Shown here: in pieces, positions 1 through 6,996 of the stretch
Layout of the letters: each line of letters starts with the position of its first letter
Numbering within the stretch: the stretch's first letter is position 1
Assembly (NCBI GenBank): GCA_019634245.1
Contig: JAHQVR010000026.1
Coordinates: 1-11,206 of the forward strand
From: Gammaproteobacteria bacterium
GTDB lineage: Bacteria > Pseudomonadota > Gammaproteobacteria > Granulosicoccales > Granulosicoccaceae
Length of the DNA: 11,206 nucleotides
Direction: 5' to 3'
Translations under genes and position numbers: made by a program
Notes under the pieces: model-generated
Told to the model about the DNA's origin: nothing
The model's database searches: none
The model's input: the letters and a program-made list of their open reading frames with translations, nothing else

Positions 1-90
1 GGCCTCATCTTCAATTTCGGGCATGTCGAACTCTTGAAACTCAGTTTTATGGGGTCCGGTGCGAACCGCTGCGAGAACTTTTTGAGCCAC
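1..90 (-). CDS. Zinc-type alcohol dehydrogenase (MDR family), N-terminal fragment
   Basis: Only the first 30 codons lie in the window; the gene runs off the left edge. The start is GTG at 90-88, with a clear AGGAG at 102-98 seven bases upstream. An in-frame TGA lies just upstream and no other start codon comes between, so this start is well supported. The peptide has the usual opening of medium-chain zinc alcohol dehydrogenases: a beta strand (KVLAAVRTGP) followed by an acidic proline-containing stretch (EFDMPEIEDEA). If so, it would be a cytosolic NAD(P)-dependent dehydrogenase. In this setting it could oxidise a diol or alcohol intermediate. The catalytic and Rossmann regions are not visible, so both family and substrate are provisional. 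It is transcribed away from the small gene at 217. Confidence 0.6.
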   Translation of the reverse strand, partial: MAQKVLAAVRTGPHKTEFQEFDMPEIEDEA

Positions 91-140
91 GAGTGTACTC
101 CTGAAATATGTCTGTCAAGTTAGCAGTTTATTAGGCTGCA

Positions 141-161
141 TTCAAGAAATCCGTTCTTCAA
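141..161. promoter_or_regulatory. Inverted repeat, candidate operator between divergent genes
   Basis: Arms TTCAAGAA (141-148) and TTCTTCAA (154-161) flank a 5-base centre and pair with one mismatch in eight. The element sits in the 126-base gap between the dehydrogenase (minus) and the small gene at 217 (plus). On the minus strand it overlaps a weak promoter-like pair, TTGAAT (145-140) and TAACTT (122-117), spaced 17 bases, ahead of the GTG at 90. A regulator site is plausible, but the sequence cannot show which protein binds. The rest of the gap has no feature I can support. Confidence 0.3.
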
Positions 162-216
162 GATGGAACATCTACATTCGACGACATGCTCAACAGCGAG
201 TAGAATTGCGATTTAA

Positions 217-522
217 ATGGGTATGCAAACTTTTGCCAGAAAGTTCAGTACAGGCGCAGCACTCGATGATCTGGATCGAGTGGAGAATTGGACACGTACC
301 CGATACGCGTTGCAAGAGAAAGACATAGTGTTGGTCAATGAACAGGAAAACCGGACTCCGGGATTTCCCAGGCTGGAAACGGTAGTCACATTCTGGGCCG
401 AGCAGAATATTCGTTACAGGTTTCGTATATTCAAGCCAGTCAAAGGCGTGGTCGAGACTGATCTTCCAGTGACATGGTTAAAACCCTCGCTAATTGACTA
501 TGGGGATATCGACTGTTGTTGA
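217..522 (+). CDS. Small conserved-looking protein ending in Cys-Cys, function unknown
   Basis: This 101-residue protein is one I cannot name. It is polar and soluble-looking, with no signal peptide or membrane segment. The middle holds aromatic-rich strand-like segments (VVTFWAEQNIRYRFRIFKPV, about residues 56-75), followed by an LPVTWLKP segment near 83-90. It ends in GDIDCC, so two adjacent cysteines are the last residues, which could bind metal or form a redox pair. ATG at 217 is used; ATG at 223 is an equally possible start, and neither has a strong ribosome site. It is followed after 36 bases by the Pht5-like gene on the same strand, so the two probably form one transcript. It may be a partner or accessory of that protein, but this is inferred from position only. 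Confidence 0.7.
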   Translation: MGMQTFARKFSTGAALDDLDRVENWTRTRYALQEKDIVLVNEQENRTPGFPRLETVVTFWAEQNIRYRFRIFKPVKGVVETDLPVTWLKPSLIDYGDIDCC

Positions 523-558
523 TTGAATAGTTTCTTGACATAGAGTAGAGAGATCGAC

Positions 559-1503
559 ATGTCTAAATCACGTTTTAAAATAGTGACTCGGTCGCAGGGC
601 AACAACGCCAGGGTGATCGATGGTGTTGTAAAGCCCGAGTCGTTTGAATTTGAGTTTATCGATGTGCCTGTGCTGGTGCATGGTTTTCGGCGCATGGTAC
701 GGGAACTGGAGTTCGATATTTGTGAGATGGCACTGACGACGTATCTGTGCGCTAGGGAGCACGGAGTACAATTCACAGCCCTACCTATATTTTTAGTGCG
801 AAATTTTCACCATGGAGCAATCTATAGAAAGCTGACTTCCGAATCCTTAAATCCTGCAGATCTCGAAGGCAAGCGAGTAGGGGTTAATAGAGGTTACACC
901 GTTACTACAGGTGTCTGGGCTCGCTCGATATTGCATGATGAGTACGGTGTGGATTTGTCCAAAGTTACCTGGGTACTAACAGGGGACGAACATGTAGAAG
1001 CCTATCGTCCACCATCCAATGTAGTACCACTACCCGACGGTCACAGTATGGAAGAATTATTAATCAGCGGTGATCTTGCTGCGGCTGTGGGCGCGTCGTT
1101 GGATAGCGATGCCATTGGTCCACTGTTGCAAGAACCGTTTGAAGCAGGGGTTACCGCGTTGCAAAATCGCGGATTTTATCCGATCAATCACCTGATGGTG
1201 GTTAGAAATGATGTGCTTGCTGAAAACCCGACACTGGCCGAGCAGTTGTTCGAGCTGTTTGCCGAATCCAAACGACTGTATATCGAAGATTTAAAAGCTG
1301 GGAAAATAGAGTCTTTGTCACCGGTTGATAAAGTACACCTGCGCGCAATAGAAATAAATCACGATCCATTACCATACGGCATTGAACCTAACCGCGAAAT
1401 TCTTCAACAGCTTATCAATCATGCGTTGATGCAGCGCATTCTAAAAAAGCCGACGGATGTGAACGCTCTGTTTGCCGAGAGTACGCTGGAACTGATTGCG
1501 TGA
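559..1503 (+). CDS. 4,5-dihydroxyphthalate decarboxylase-like protein (Pht5 / substrate-binding fold)
   Basis: This 314-residue protein resembles the 4,5-dihydroxyphthalate decarboxylase family, which shares the fold of NMT1/ABC periplasmic substrate-binding proteins. The most telling stretch is about residues 113-155: the GKRVGVNRGYTVTTGVWARS region, then LHDEYGVDLSKVTWV and the GDEHVEAYRPP segment. Length fits the family (about 310-340). There is no signal peptide, which favours a cytosolic enzyme over an exported binding protein. Known Pht5 enzymes release CO2 from 4,5-dihydroxyphthalate to give protocatechuate. The start at 559 follows an AGAGAG purine run (547-552) at suitable spacing. 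The nearby Rieske oxygenase of phthalate type supports a role in ring-carboxylate breakdown. The exact substrate, and whether it decarboxylates or only binds, cannot be told from sequence. Confidence 0.75.
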   Translation: MSKSRFKIVTRSQGNNARVIDGVVKPESFEFEFIDVPVLVHGFRRMVRELEFDICEMALTTYLCAREHGVQFTALPIFLVRNFHHGAIYRKLTSESLNPADLEGKRVGVNRGYTVTTGVWARSILHDEYGVDLSKVTWVLTGDEHVEAYRPPSNVVPLPDGHSMEELLISGDLAAAVGASLDSDAIGPLLQEPFEAGVTALQNRGFYPINHLMVVRNDVLAENPTLAEQLFELFAESKRLYIEDLKAGKIESLSPVDKVHLRAIEINHDPLPYGIEPNREILQQLINHALMQRILKKPTDVNALFAESTLELIA

Positions 1504-1532
1504 TTAAGTACACAAGAGATTCTACCAGGGAA

Positions 1533-2384
1533 CTACTGATGGGATTGCAGAAAATCAATGACTCGGGCCGGTGCACTTACCTCTGTTTGCTCTTTCGGTG
1601 ATGCATCCCAATACTGTGCATTAGGTATGCATTCTTGCAAAAATCTCGCGGCAGAAGTAGCGTGAAATTTATCAGCACCGGGAACAATCAATGTTGGAAT
1701 CTGAAGTGTCATCAGCTGTTCAGGTTCAGCACCAGGTGCGGAATCTCGATCAATCAATCCGCGCAACATTGCGTGTACGATTAGCATGTATTGAGTGACA
1801 TCAAGCGAGGCATAGTGAGTAGCGAATGATTGATCATTGCGAATCGGCTGACCCCATGGACCGCCTCGCGGATCTGCACTGAAATTTTTATTATGGCTAT
1901 TAACAAGATCTACCACTGCCTGTAGTCCGTTCTCTTCGACACAGGCGAGATGCCTTGCTAACCGTTGATGGCTGCTTATGCGGTAATGTGCGCCGCCGAC
2001 CGGCCAGTAAAGAACCATACTATTAACACGTTTTGGATGCTCAACCGCAAATTGGCTAACGGGACAACAACCCATGCATCCGCCCAGTAGATGGGCATTA
2101 GCGATACCCAGATGATCCAGCAGGCCGACACCTTGACGAACGTAACTGCTCCAGTTTACAGGCTCGACTCGTCCACCGGAGCTGCCGTTTTCTCGTCTGT
2201 CGAACAATATGCACTGGAAGTGTTTGGGCAAGTGGTCCAGTAATCGGATACGTGTATAGATACCAAGATCGCTCCACTGTGCAATGCGGGCATCAAAGCC
2301 GCCCGGGGAATACATCAATAGCGCAGGACCCTCACCACGGACATCGAAGTGGGTTTGAATTCCATCTATTTGGGTTTCAGGCAT
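1533..2384 (-). CDS. Alpha/beta-fold hydrolase with Cys in the nucleophile position
   Basis: This 283-residue protein has the layout of alpha/beta hydrolases: an oxyanion-loop-like SPGGFDA (residues 26-32), a DRRENGSSGG segment (62-71) where the family has DxRGxGxS, and a nucleophile elbow LLGGCMGCC (99-107). It also has a late LIVPGAD strand (232-238) that would supply the catalytic acid. The elbow carries Cys103 where most members have Ser, as in dienelactone hydrolases. The expected catalytic His near residue 265 is not seen; the segment reads SPKEQTEVSAP. It would be a cytosolic hydrolase of an ester, lactone or C-C bond, or a non-canonical member. It is the last gene of the minus-strand operon, seven bases after the PanB-like gene, and it converges on the Pht5-like gene. 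No good ribosome site is visible, so it may be translationally coupled. Confidence 0.8.
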   Translation of the reverse strand: MPETQIDGIQTHFDVRGEGPALLMYSPGGFDARIAQWSDLGIYTRIRLLDHLPKHFQCILFDRRENGSSGGRVEPVNWSSYVRQGVGLLDHLGIANAHLLGGCMGCCPVSQFAVEHPKRVNSMVLYWPVGGAHYRISSHQRLARHLACVEENGLQAVVDLVNSHNKNFSADPRGGPWGQPIRNDQSFATHYASLDVTQYMLIVHAMLRGLIDRDSAPGAEPEQLMTLQIPTLIVPGADKFHATSAARFLQECIPNAQYWDASPKEQTEVSAPARVIDFLQSHQ

Positions 2385-2391
2385 GGTGGTA

Positions 2392-3213
2392 TCAGTTGTT
2401 TGGAGGTGTACCTTTTATTTGCTTGCCGGAGCGTACGTCTTCAGCAAATTCACTGAGACTATTGAATACTATCTTCGCAACATTAGCGTAGTTGTTCTGA
2501 TCAGAATCCAGTGCTTTCGCAGAATAGCCTATGGCCGCATTAGCCATTCGAACGCGCCCGTCAAGCCATGGACCGCCACCGAACCCGCCGATGACCGGAA
2601 TTTGTACCGCTTCAACAACTACTGGGCCTACGGTAGGGCCAGAATTGGTAAAGTCGAGCACCGATGCTCCGGCTGACTCTAGAGCAATCGCTTCCGCAAT
2701 CAATCTGTCTTTCATACCTGAGGCTACCACGGCATTTGTGTTGTTCATTGCAGCGTATTCTATACCGTAAGTAAGTGCTGTTTGGGGGGTCACACCAAAT
2801 TGAGCCCACACCGGTATACCCGCGCGAACTAAGGCACTAACTGTTTCTGGATACTCAGCTGCCGCATCGAGCTTGATCATGTCGACACCGGCTTCCTTAA
2901 CAAAACGAATTGCTGCTTGCACGGCGGTATCGACACCTGCCTGCAAAGGACCGTAGGGAAAATCCACACTCAACAACGAACGTTTCACGCCGCGCCTGAC
3001 CGCCTTGGTGACGATCATCATTTCATCCATCGAGATTTCCAACGGATTGGGTTGCCCCCAAAGGTTATGTCCCACCGTATCGCCAACTGAAATAATGTCA
3101 ACTCCAATGCGATCAACGATTTGCGCCATCTGATAATCCCAGGCAACAATACCGACAATTTTTTCGCCGTTGTTTTTCTTTTCCTGCAAGGCAGGTAGGG
3201 TGACTTTGCTCAT
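2392..3213 (-). CDS. PanB-like protein (ketopantoate hydroxymethyltransferase superfamily), divergent active site
   Basis: This 273-residue protein aligns end to end with PanB, a PEP mutase-type TIM barrel that transfers a hydroxymethyl group to alpha-ketoisovalerate. Conserved landmarks are WDYQMAQ (25-31), VGDTVG (43-48), VTKAVRRG (68-75), VDFPYG (83-88), IKLDAAAE (113-120), GVTPQ (140-144) and IPVIGGFGGG (205-214). The metal aspartates Asp45 and Asp84 and Lys114 are kept. By hand alignment to E. coli PanB from memory, Glu114 becomes Asp116, the His of the GHLGLTPQ motif becomes Gln138, and catalytic Glu181 becomes Thr189. So this is probably not a pantothenate enzyme but an aldolase- or lyase-like relative recruited to catabolism. 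It starts 12 bases after the reductase ends, with a GAAAAGAG purine run as ribosome site. The substrate is unknown. Confidence 0.8.
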   Translation of the reverse strand: MSKVTLPALQEKKNNGEKIVGIVAWDYQMAQIVDRIGVDIISVGDTVGHNLWGQPNPLEISMDEMMIVTKAVRRGVKRSLLSVDFPYGPLQAGVDTAVQAAIRFVKEAGVDMIKLDAAAEYPETVSALVRAGIPVWAQFGVTPQTALTYGIEYAAMNNTNAVVASGMKDRLIAEAIALESAGASVLDFTNSGPTVGPVVVEAVQIPVIGGFGGGPWLDGRVRMANAAIGYSAKALDSDQNNYANVAKIVFNSLSEFAEDVRSGKQIKGTPPNN

Positions 3214-3225
3214 TAAATACTCTTT

Positions 3226-4242
3226 TCAAAAAAACTCATCAAAGTACATATTTTCAATCGGTATCTTCATGTCATAGGCCATTTTCTGCAGAGCTGCTGA
3301 CATTACAGCTGGTCCGGCAAAATAAATATCACGCTTCAGTAGTTGATCACTCAGCGAGTTGTTTACCACATCGTGAATATATCCGGTTGGTCCTGACCAA
3401 GATACCCTGTCGTTGGAGTTCAAAGAAGCATCCGAACATGCAGCCACAAATCTGACCCTGTCAGAGGGGCCGGTAATTTTATTGAGTAATTCGATATCGA
3501 AAATATCCTCTGGTGATCGGCACCCATAGAAAAAATCAACTTTGCGCCTGTCACTTGGACCCGCTTTAAAAATGCCGGTGAGAATGGAAATCATTGGCGA
3601 CAGGCCTGAACCACCCGCAATTAAAACGATATCTTTTTGGCTGTCAGTTTGCAGGAAAGCCGTGCCATAGGGGCCATCGATTTCTACCGAGTCACCAACG
3701 GCCATAGTGTCAAATAGATGCGTGGTTGCTGCACCGCCAGGCAAGCGCTTCACCATAAAGCGCCATTCACCAGTACCAGGAAGGTTGCTCATTGAATAGG
3801 CGCGTTGCCCTTCAACGCCCGGCAACTGCAGCAGTGCGTACTGGCCCGCTAAAAAATTGTCTTCACCTGTGACGCTAAAGTTAAACTCAGTAATGTCGTG
3901 GGTAATCTGAGTAAGACCTTCTAACCGAGCGCGACGTTTTTCCGGTCTTACCGTGTTGATGTATTTTTCTTCTGCCCGAAATTTTATTTCACAGGCACCA
4001 TCTGGTTTCGCCTGACACCCAAGCCAACGATTCCTCTTCAGATCACGCTCCGACCAGGCCGGTGGGTCACTGTGCAGATGTTCAACTTTACCATTAATCA
4101 ATTCGAATCGACAATTTCCGCAAGAACCAACATTGCAGGAATAAGGCATACCGATTCCCGATCGTAGTGCCGCTCTCAGGATGGTGTCGTCATCGTGGCA
4201 TTCGAATGAGGTGTCACCCGGGGCAATTTTTATTGTGTTCAT
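3226..4242 (-). CDS. Ferredoxin-NAD(P)H reductase component of a ring-hydroxylating oxygenase
   Basis: This 338-residue soluble flavoprotein has two parts. The N-terminal plant-type [2Fe-2S] domain carries Cys36, Cys41, Cys44 and Cys76 (YSCNVGSCGNC then LGCQ). A ferredoxin-reductase module follows, with the FAD motif RAYSMSN (147-153), the NAD(P)-binding motif AGGSGLSP (209-216) and the C-terminal pair YFAGPAVM (307-314) and YFDEFF. The arrangement is that of benzoate or toluate dioxygenase reductases (ferredoxin first, FAD). It would carry electrons from NAD(P)H to the Rieske oxygenase encoded at 8237-9523. It follows the IclR gene by 46 bases in the minus-strand operon. Phthalate-type oxygenases classically pair with an FMN reductase whose ferredoxin domain is C-terminal, so this pairing is unusual. 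Confidence 0.9.
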   Translation of the reverse strand: MNTIKIAPGDTSFECHDDDTILRAALRSGIGMPYSCNVGSCGNCRFELINGKVEHLHSDPPAWSERDLKRNRWLGCQAKPDGACEIKFRAEEKYINTVRPEKRRARLEGLTQITHDITEFNFSVTGEDNFLAGQYALLQLPGVEGQRAYSMSNLPGTGEWRFMVKRLPGGAATTHLFDTMAVGDSVEIDGPYGTAFLQTDSQKDIVLIAGGSGLSPMISILTGIFKAGPSDRRKVDFFYGCRSPEDIFDIELLNKITGPSDRVRFVAACSDASLNSNDRVSWSGPTGYIHDVVNNSLSDQLLKRDIYFAGPAVMSAALQKMAYDMKIPIENMYFDEFF

Positions 4243-4288
4243 AGTGGTACTTTGTCCAGCGGATTGACCACCGTCGTTTAGTGCTAGC

Positions 4289-5146
4289 CTAAAACGAATG
4301 GTCTAGAGATGGATTGCCCAGTTTTTTGGTCAGTTGCGCGGCAGCACTCAAAACCTGTGGGAATATGTCGGGGTACTGGCTTTTCTTTAGTCGAAGTCGT
4401 GGCCCCACCACGCCCACGGCAGCGATCATACGCTTAGAGTGGCTGAAGACAGGTGCCGCGATACAGCGCGTTCCTTCTTCACACTCTTCTTCTTCTATCG
4501 CGTACCCGCGTCTCTCTATCAAACGTATGCGAGTTCTAATGGATTGCTCATCGATGATGGTTTTTTCTGTCCGCCGTTCGCGTGGATGCTTTAGGAACTC
4601 TGAAATTTCTGGTTCCCCCAGATCACTGAGCAGACACAGACCTTCAGCGGTGCAGAACGCAGGTCGACTTTCGCCTGTTGTTGATCGTAGGCGTACAGCG
4701 TGAGGGCTTTCAAAATCGTGCAAATAAACAACGTTCAATCCATCAAATACCCCGAGTCTGACATTTTCCTGTGTAATGTCGCGCAACTGATTCAGGATTA
4801 TCTTGGTTTCACTCGTCACACTAAGCCGAGAACGCACCTGTGCACCAAGGCTAAACAATTCCAATCCGAGATAGTATCGCCCTGAGTCGGGGTTTTGCTG
4901 CAGCAGTCCCTCACTGGCCAATGCAGTAGCCAACCTGTGGATAGTGCTTTTCGCAACCCCCAAACGTCTGGCAAGTTCGCTGATACCCAGTTCAGGGTCT
5001 TCGGGCGAGAATGCCTTGAGCAGGTGAATAGCATTAGTCACCGACGAGAGACGTTTTGTACCGGCTTTATTGCTCCCCTCTGACTTTATCTCGTGATTCG
5101 AAACTGCATCGTTCATTGTTGCTTTCTGATTAATTTGTGAAGTCAT
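4289..5146 (-). CDS. IclR-family transcriptional regulator
   Basis: This 285-residue protein has a winged helix-turn-helix at about residues 33-105, with recognition region ISELARRLGVAKSTIHRL (55-72) and wing NPDSGRYYLG (85-94). The effector-binding IclR domain follows (about 110-280, including GTRCIAAPV and AAVGVVGP). Length is slightly above the usual 250-270 because of a polar N-terminal tail; an ATG at codon 11 (5116) is a possible alternative start. Members bind palindromes of the TGGA-N7-TCCA kind and respond to small acids or aromatic metabolites. The gene starts three bases after the EutA-like gene stops, so it is probably cotranscribed and perhaps autoregulated through the 6939-6955 element. 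The likely targets are the two divergent operons. Confidence 0.93.
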   Translation of the reverse strand: MTSQINQKATMNDAVSNHEIKSEGSNKAGTKRLSSVTNAIHLLKAFSPEDPELGISELARRLGVAKSTIHRLATALASEGLLQQNPDSGRYYLGLELFSLGAQVRSRLSVTSETKIILNQLRDITQENVRLGVFDGLNVVYLHDFESPHAVRLRSTTGESRPAFCTAEGLCLLSDLGEPEISEFLKHPRERRTEKTIIDEQSIRTRIRLIERRGYAIEEEECEEGTRCIAAPVFSHSKRMIAAVGVVGPRLRLKKSQYPDIFPQVLSAAAQLTKKLGNPSLDHSF

Positions 5147-5149
5147 AAT

Positions 5150-6907
5150 CTATATCTTGTCTGCGTTATTCCGTTCGTCTAAATCATTCTGCGTTTTATT
5201 TTCGTGCGAATGTGACTGCGAGTGCGAATGGGCATGCGAATGGGCATGATTGTGTGGATGTTGGTGCCCCGTTGTATCAACCGAATCGCGAAAGTGAATT
5301 CGTTCAGGGCGACTTGGGCCTCGATGATCATCCCTAAATAACAATGATTTTACGGTCACCGGAACCGTAAACGAAGGAAGTCTAATCTTGCCAAGATCGA
5401 TATAGTCAAAATCTCGCAAGCTAATACCATCTAATATTAGCAAGTCATTCTTAACATTCAATTCATCTTGAAAAATACCGCCGAGTGTTTGTGCCACGTC
5501 ACCATCGAGCATGATGTACAACGGATGGCCTGCGTCCAGATAGCCTCGCAAAGCATTTGTGACACCATCTGCTAGTGTACGTATTCGGGAGTACTGCGGT
5601 GGGCCTGCGAACGCAAATGCCAGTGCGACAGCGTCTGTTGTCGGATCAAGATCAAACGCGGTGTAGTGATGCAGAATTGCAATCGAAATATCGTCAGCGT
5701 TCAGCGTTGTATTGAAGTCGAGCGCAGGTTTTAGTACCTGCATGTTGCGCCTGGGTAGTATTTTACCCGGTGATGTTATTGTACTCGTCTGCCCGCTTAA
5801 CTGAACTGCATACTCGGAAGCACCCAGTGCGGTAGCGCGAATACACGCAATCGCCGGTAGGACAGGCACACCAAATAACTCCTCATTTGCCCGTTGTCGA
5901 AGAATTTTGCCAAGATCCTGGCCCAGATCCCCAAACTGACGATTCTCTCGTTCATAAACAAACTCACCCACACCGCCTGAAAACATTATGCCATCAAGAT
6001 TTTTGAAGTTATTCGGAACTTCAGTCAGGAATAGTTTTTCGACAGTCGGTGGCATTTCAGAACCAGATATTGCCGTGCAGAGCTGTTCAGCCATAGACTC
6101 CGCAATGTCCTGTATTTGCTGGTCGCTTATCGGTTCACCCATACTCGCAGATACACCTGCTACCTTCGCATGGTGTAATCCAGCTGGGTCAAGGCGTATA
6201 ACCTTGCCATTCTCAACAACGATTAAACGGCCACCGATGTCCAGTGCTGCGGTCCACACTACACTTCCATTTTCAACCAACGCCAGTTTGGTGGTCCCAC
6301 CGCCAATGTCAATATTTAGAATTCGACACTGCTGCGCATGACTGTGTTTAGCAGCTCCAGAACCGAAAGCGGCCAGCATCGCTTCCATATGATTTCCGGC
6401 TGTTGCAGTGACAAAATCACCACCCTTTTCAGCCACCAGTGCTCCGATAGCTTCTGCGTTGTTTCGTCGTAAGGCCTCACCGGTGAGTATTACAACACCT
6501 GTGTCAATATCGCTCGGCAGAACGGCGGCTTCAGCATACGCATCATCAATAATCTTTCCCAATGCAGTGCTATCGATGGTGTTTGCGTCAGAGTAGGGTG
6601 TGAATTCAACGGGGGATTCGTAAGCAGTTATTCGATCTACGATGACGTATTTACTCGCCAAACTAGCGCCAACACGCTGCAGATGTATGTTTGAAAAAAT
6701 AACCTGAGTGCCAGCAGAACCAATGTCAATGCCGACTGAAGTTAACGTGACGTTGTCACGTTGCCAGATCGGATTATCTTCAAGTGGACCGGGATCAATA
6801 TCATCATGATCGTGGTCAGCGCTTCCGTCATGTTCGTGCGGATAGAAGTCGCCAAACATGTGATCATCGATGGTATGTCGAGCGTCTATTTTCGGTTTAT
6901 CCGGCAT
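5150..6907 (-). CDS. EutA-like reactivating ATPase with histidine-rich N- and C-terminal tails
   Basis: The core (about residues 55-525) matches EutA, the actin/Hsp70-fold ATPase that reactivates B12-dependent ethanolamine ammonia-lyase. Motifs are SVGIDIGSAGTQVIFS (57-72), ILTGEALRRNN (140-150), LNIDIGGGTTKLAL (197-210), IMFSGGVGEFVY (307-318), RATALGASEYAVQLSG (357-372), FDLDPTTDAVALA (418-430) and the ending DYIDLGK-VPVTVKSLLF (501-524). Two phosphate loops and an adenosine loop are recognisable. E. coli EutA is about 467 residues; this one is 585. An extra N-terminal tail rich in His and Asp (1-50) and a C-terminal tail with ten His in residues 548-568 (HxHxH pattern) account for the difference and suggest metal binding. 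No EutB or EutC is present in the window. It is the first gene of the minus-strand operon. Its client is unknown and might be a metalloenzyme of this cluster. Confidence 0.88.
   Translation of the reverse strand: MPDKPKIDARHTIDDHMFGDFYPHEHDGSADHDHDDIDPGPLEDNPIWQRDNVTLTSVGIDIGSAGTQVIFSNIHLQRVGASLASKYVIVDRITAYESPVEFTPYSDANTIDSTALGKIIDDAYAEAAVLPSDIDTGVVILTGEALRRNNAEAIGALVAEKGGDFVTATAGNHMEAMLAAFGSGAAKHSHAQQCRILNIDIGGGTTKLALVENGSVVWTAALDIGGRLIVVENGKVIRLDPAGLHHAKVAGVSASMGEPISDQQIQDIAESMAEQLCTAISGSEMPPTVEKLFLTEVPNNFKNLDGIMFSGGVGEFVYERENRQFGDLGQDLGKILRQRANEELFGVPVLPAIACIRATALGASEYAVQLSGQTSTITSPGKILPRRNMQVLKPALDFNTTLNADDISIAILHHYTAFDLDPTTDAVALAFAFAGPPQYSRIRTLADGVTNALRGYLDAGHPLYIMLDGDVAQTLGGIFQDELNVKNDLLILDGISLRDFDYIDLGKIRLPSFTVPVTVKSLLFRDDHRGPSRPERIHFRDSVDTTGHQHPHNHAHSHAHSHSQSHSHENKTQNDLDERNNADKI
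5224..5247 (-). repeat. Perfect 12-base tandem repeat encoding the His-rich tail
   Basis: The unit GCGAATGGGCAT occurs twice without a gap (5224-5235 and 5236-5247). In the eutA-like frame it encodes HAHS repeats. Imperfect copies continue on either side. Slippage of this repeat is a simple way for the metal-binding tail to have lengthened. Confidence 0.8.
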
Positions 6908-6938
6908 AATACTGGGCTACTCGTATTTGTTCTTCTAT

Positions 6939-6955
6939 ATGGACCTACGTTCCAT
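6939..6955. promoter_or_regulatory. Candidate IclR-type operator (TGGA-N7-TCCA)
   Basis: The element ATGGACCTACGTTCCAT has perfect 5-base arms around a 7-base centre. It matches 10 of 14 defined positions of the E. coli IclR operator consensus as I recall it (TGGAAATNATTTCCA). It lies between the divergent eutA-like and cupin genes and touches the -35 hexamer of the plus-strand promoter candidate. An IclR regulator is encoded in the adjacent operon. Confidence 0.45.
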
Positions 6956-6983
6956 TGACGTAACCATAAACTCCTCGTATTGT
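6955..6983 (+). promoter_or_regulatory. Sigma70-like promoter candidate for the cupin-Rieske operon
   Basis: TTGACG at 6955-6960 and TATTGT at 6978-6983 are separated by exactly 17 bases. This predicts a start near 6990, upstream of the cupin gene. The -35 abuts the candidate IclR-type operator, a layout that allows control by occlusion or by activation. Confidence 0.45.
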
Positions 6984-6996
6984 TAGCGCAACGACT

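Noticed and set aside
113..118. TTGACA on the minus strand upstream of the dehydrogenase GTG
   Set aside because: The -10 at normal spacing would fall at the start codon, leaving no room for the AGGAG ribosome site in the transcript.
535..540. Consensus -35 hexamer TTGACA before the Pht5-like gene
   Set aside because: It lies only 18 bases before the ATG at 559, so a matching -10 would fall on the start codon. No promoter for this gene can be built from it.
1504..1532. Bidirectional terminator between the convergent genes
   Set aside because: The 29-base gap shows no stem-loop followed by a T-run on either strand.
2392..3213. Pantothenate biosynthesis gene panB
   Set aside because: Several catalytic positions differ and there is no panC or other pantothenate gene nearby; the operon setting is catabolic.
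5150..6907. Ethanolamine utilisation operon
   Set aside because: Only the EutA homologue is present; no EutB, EutC, shell proteins or other eut genes are in the window, and the neighbours belong to oxidative catabolism.
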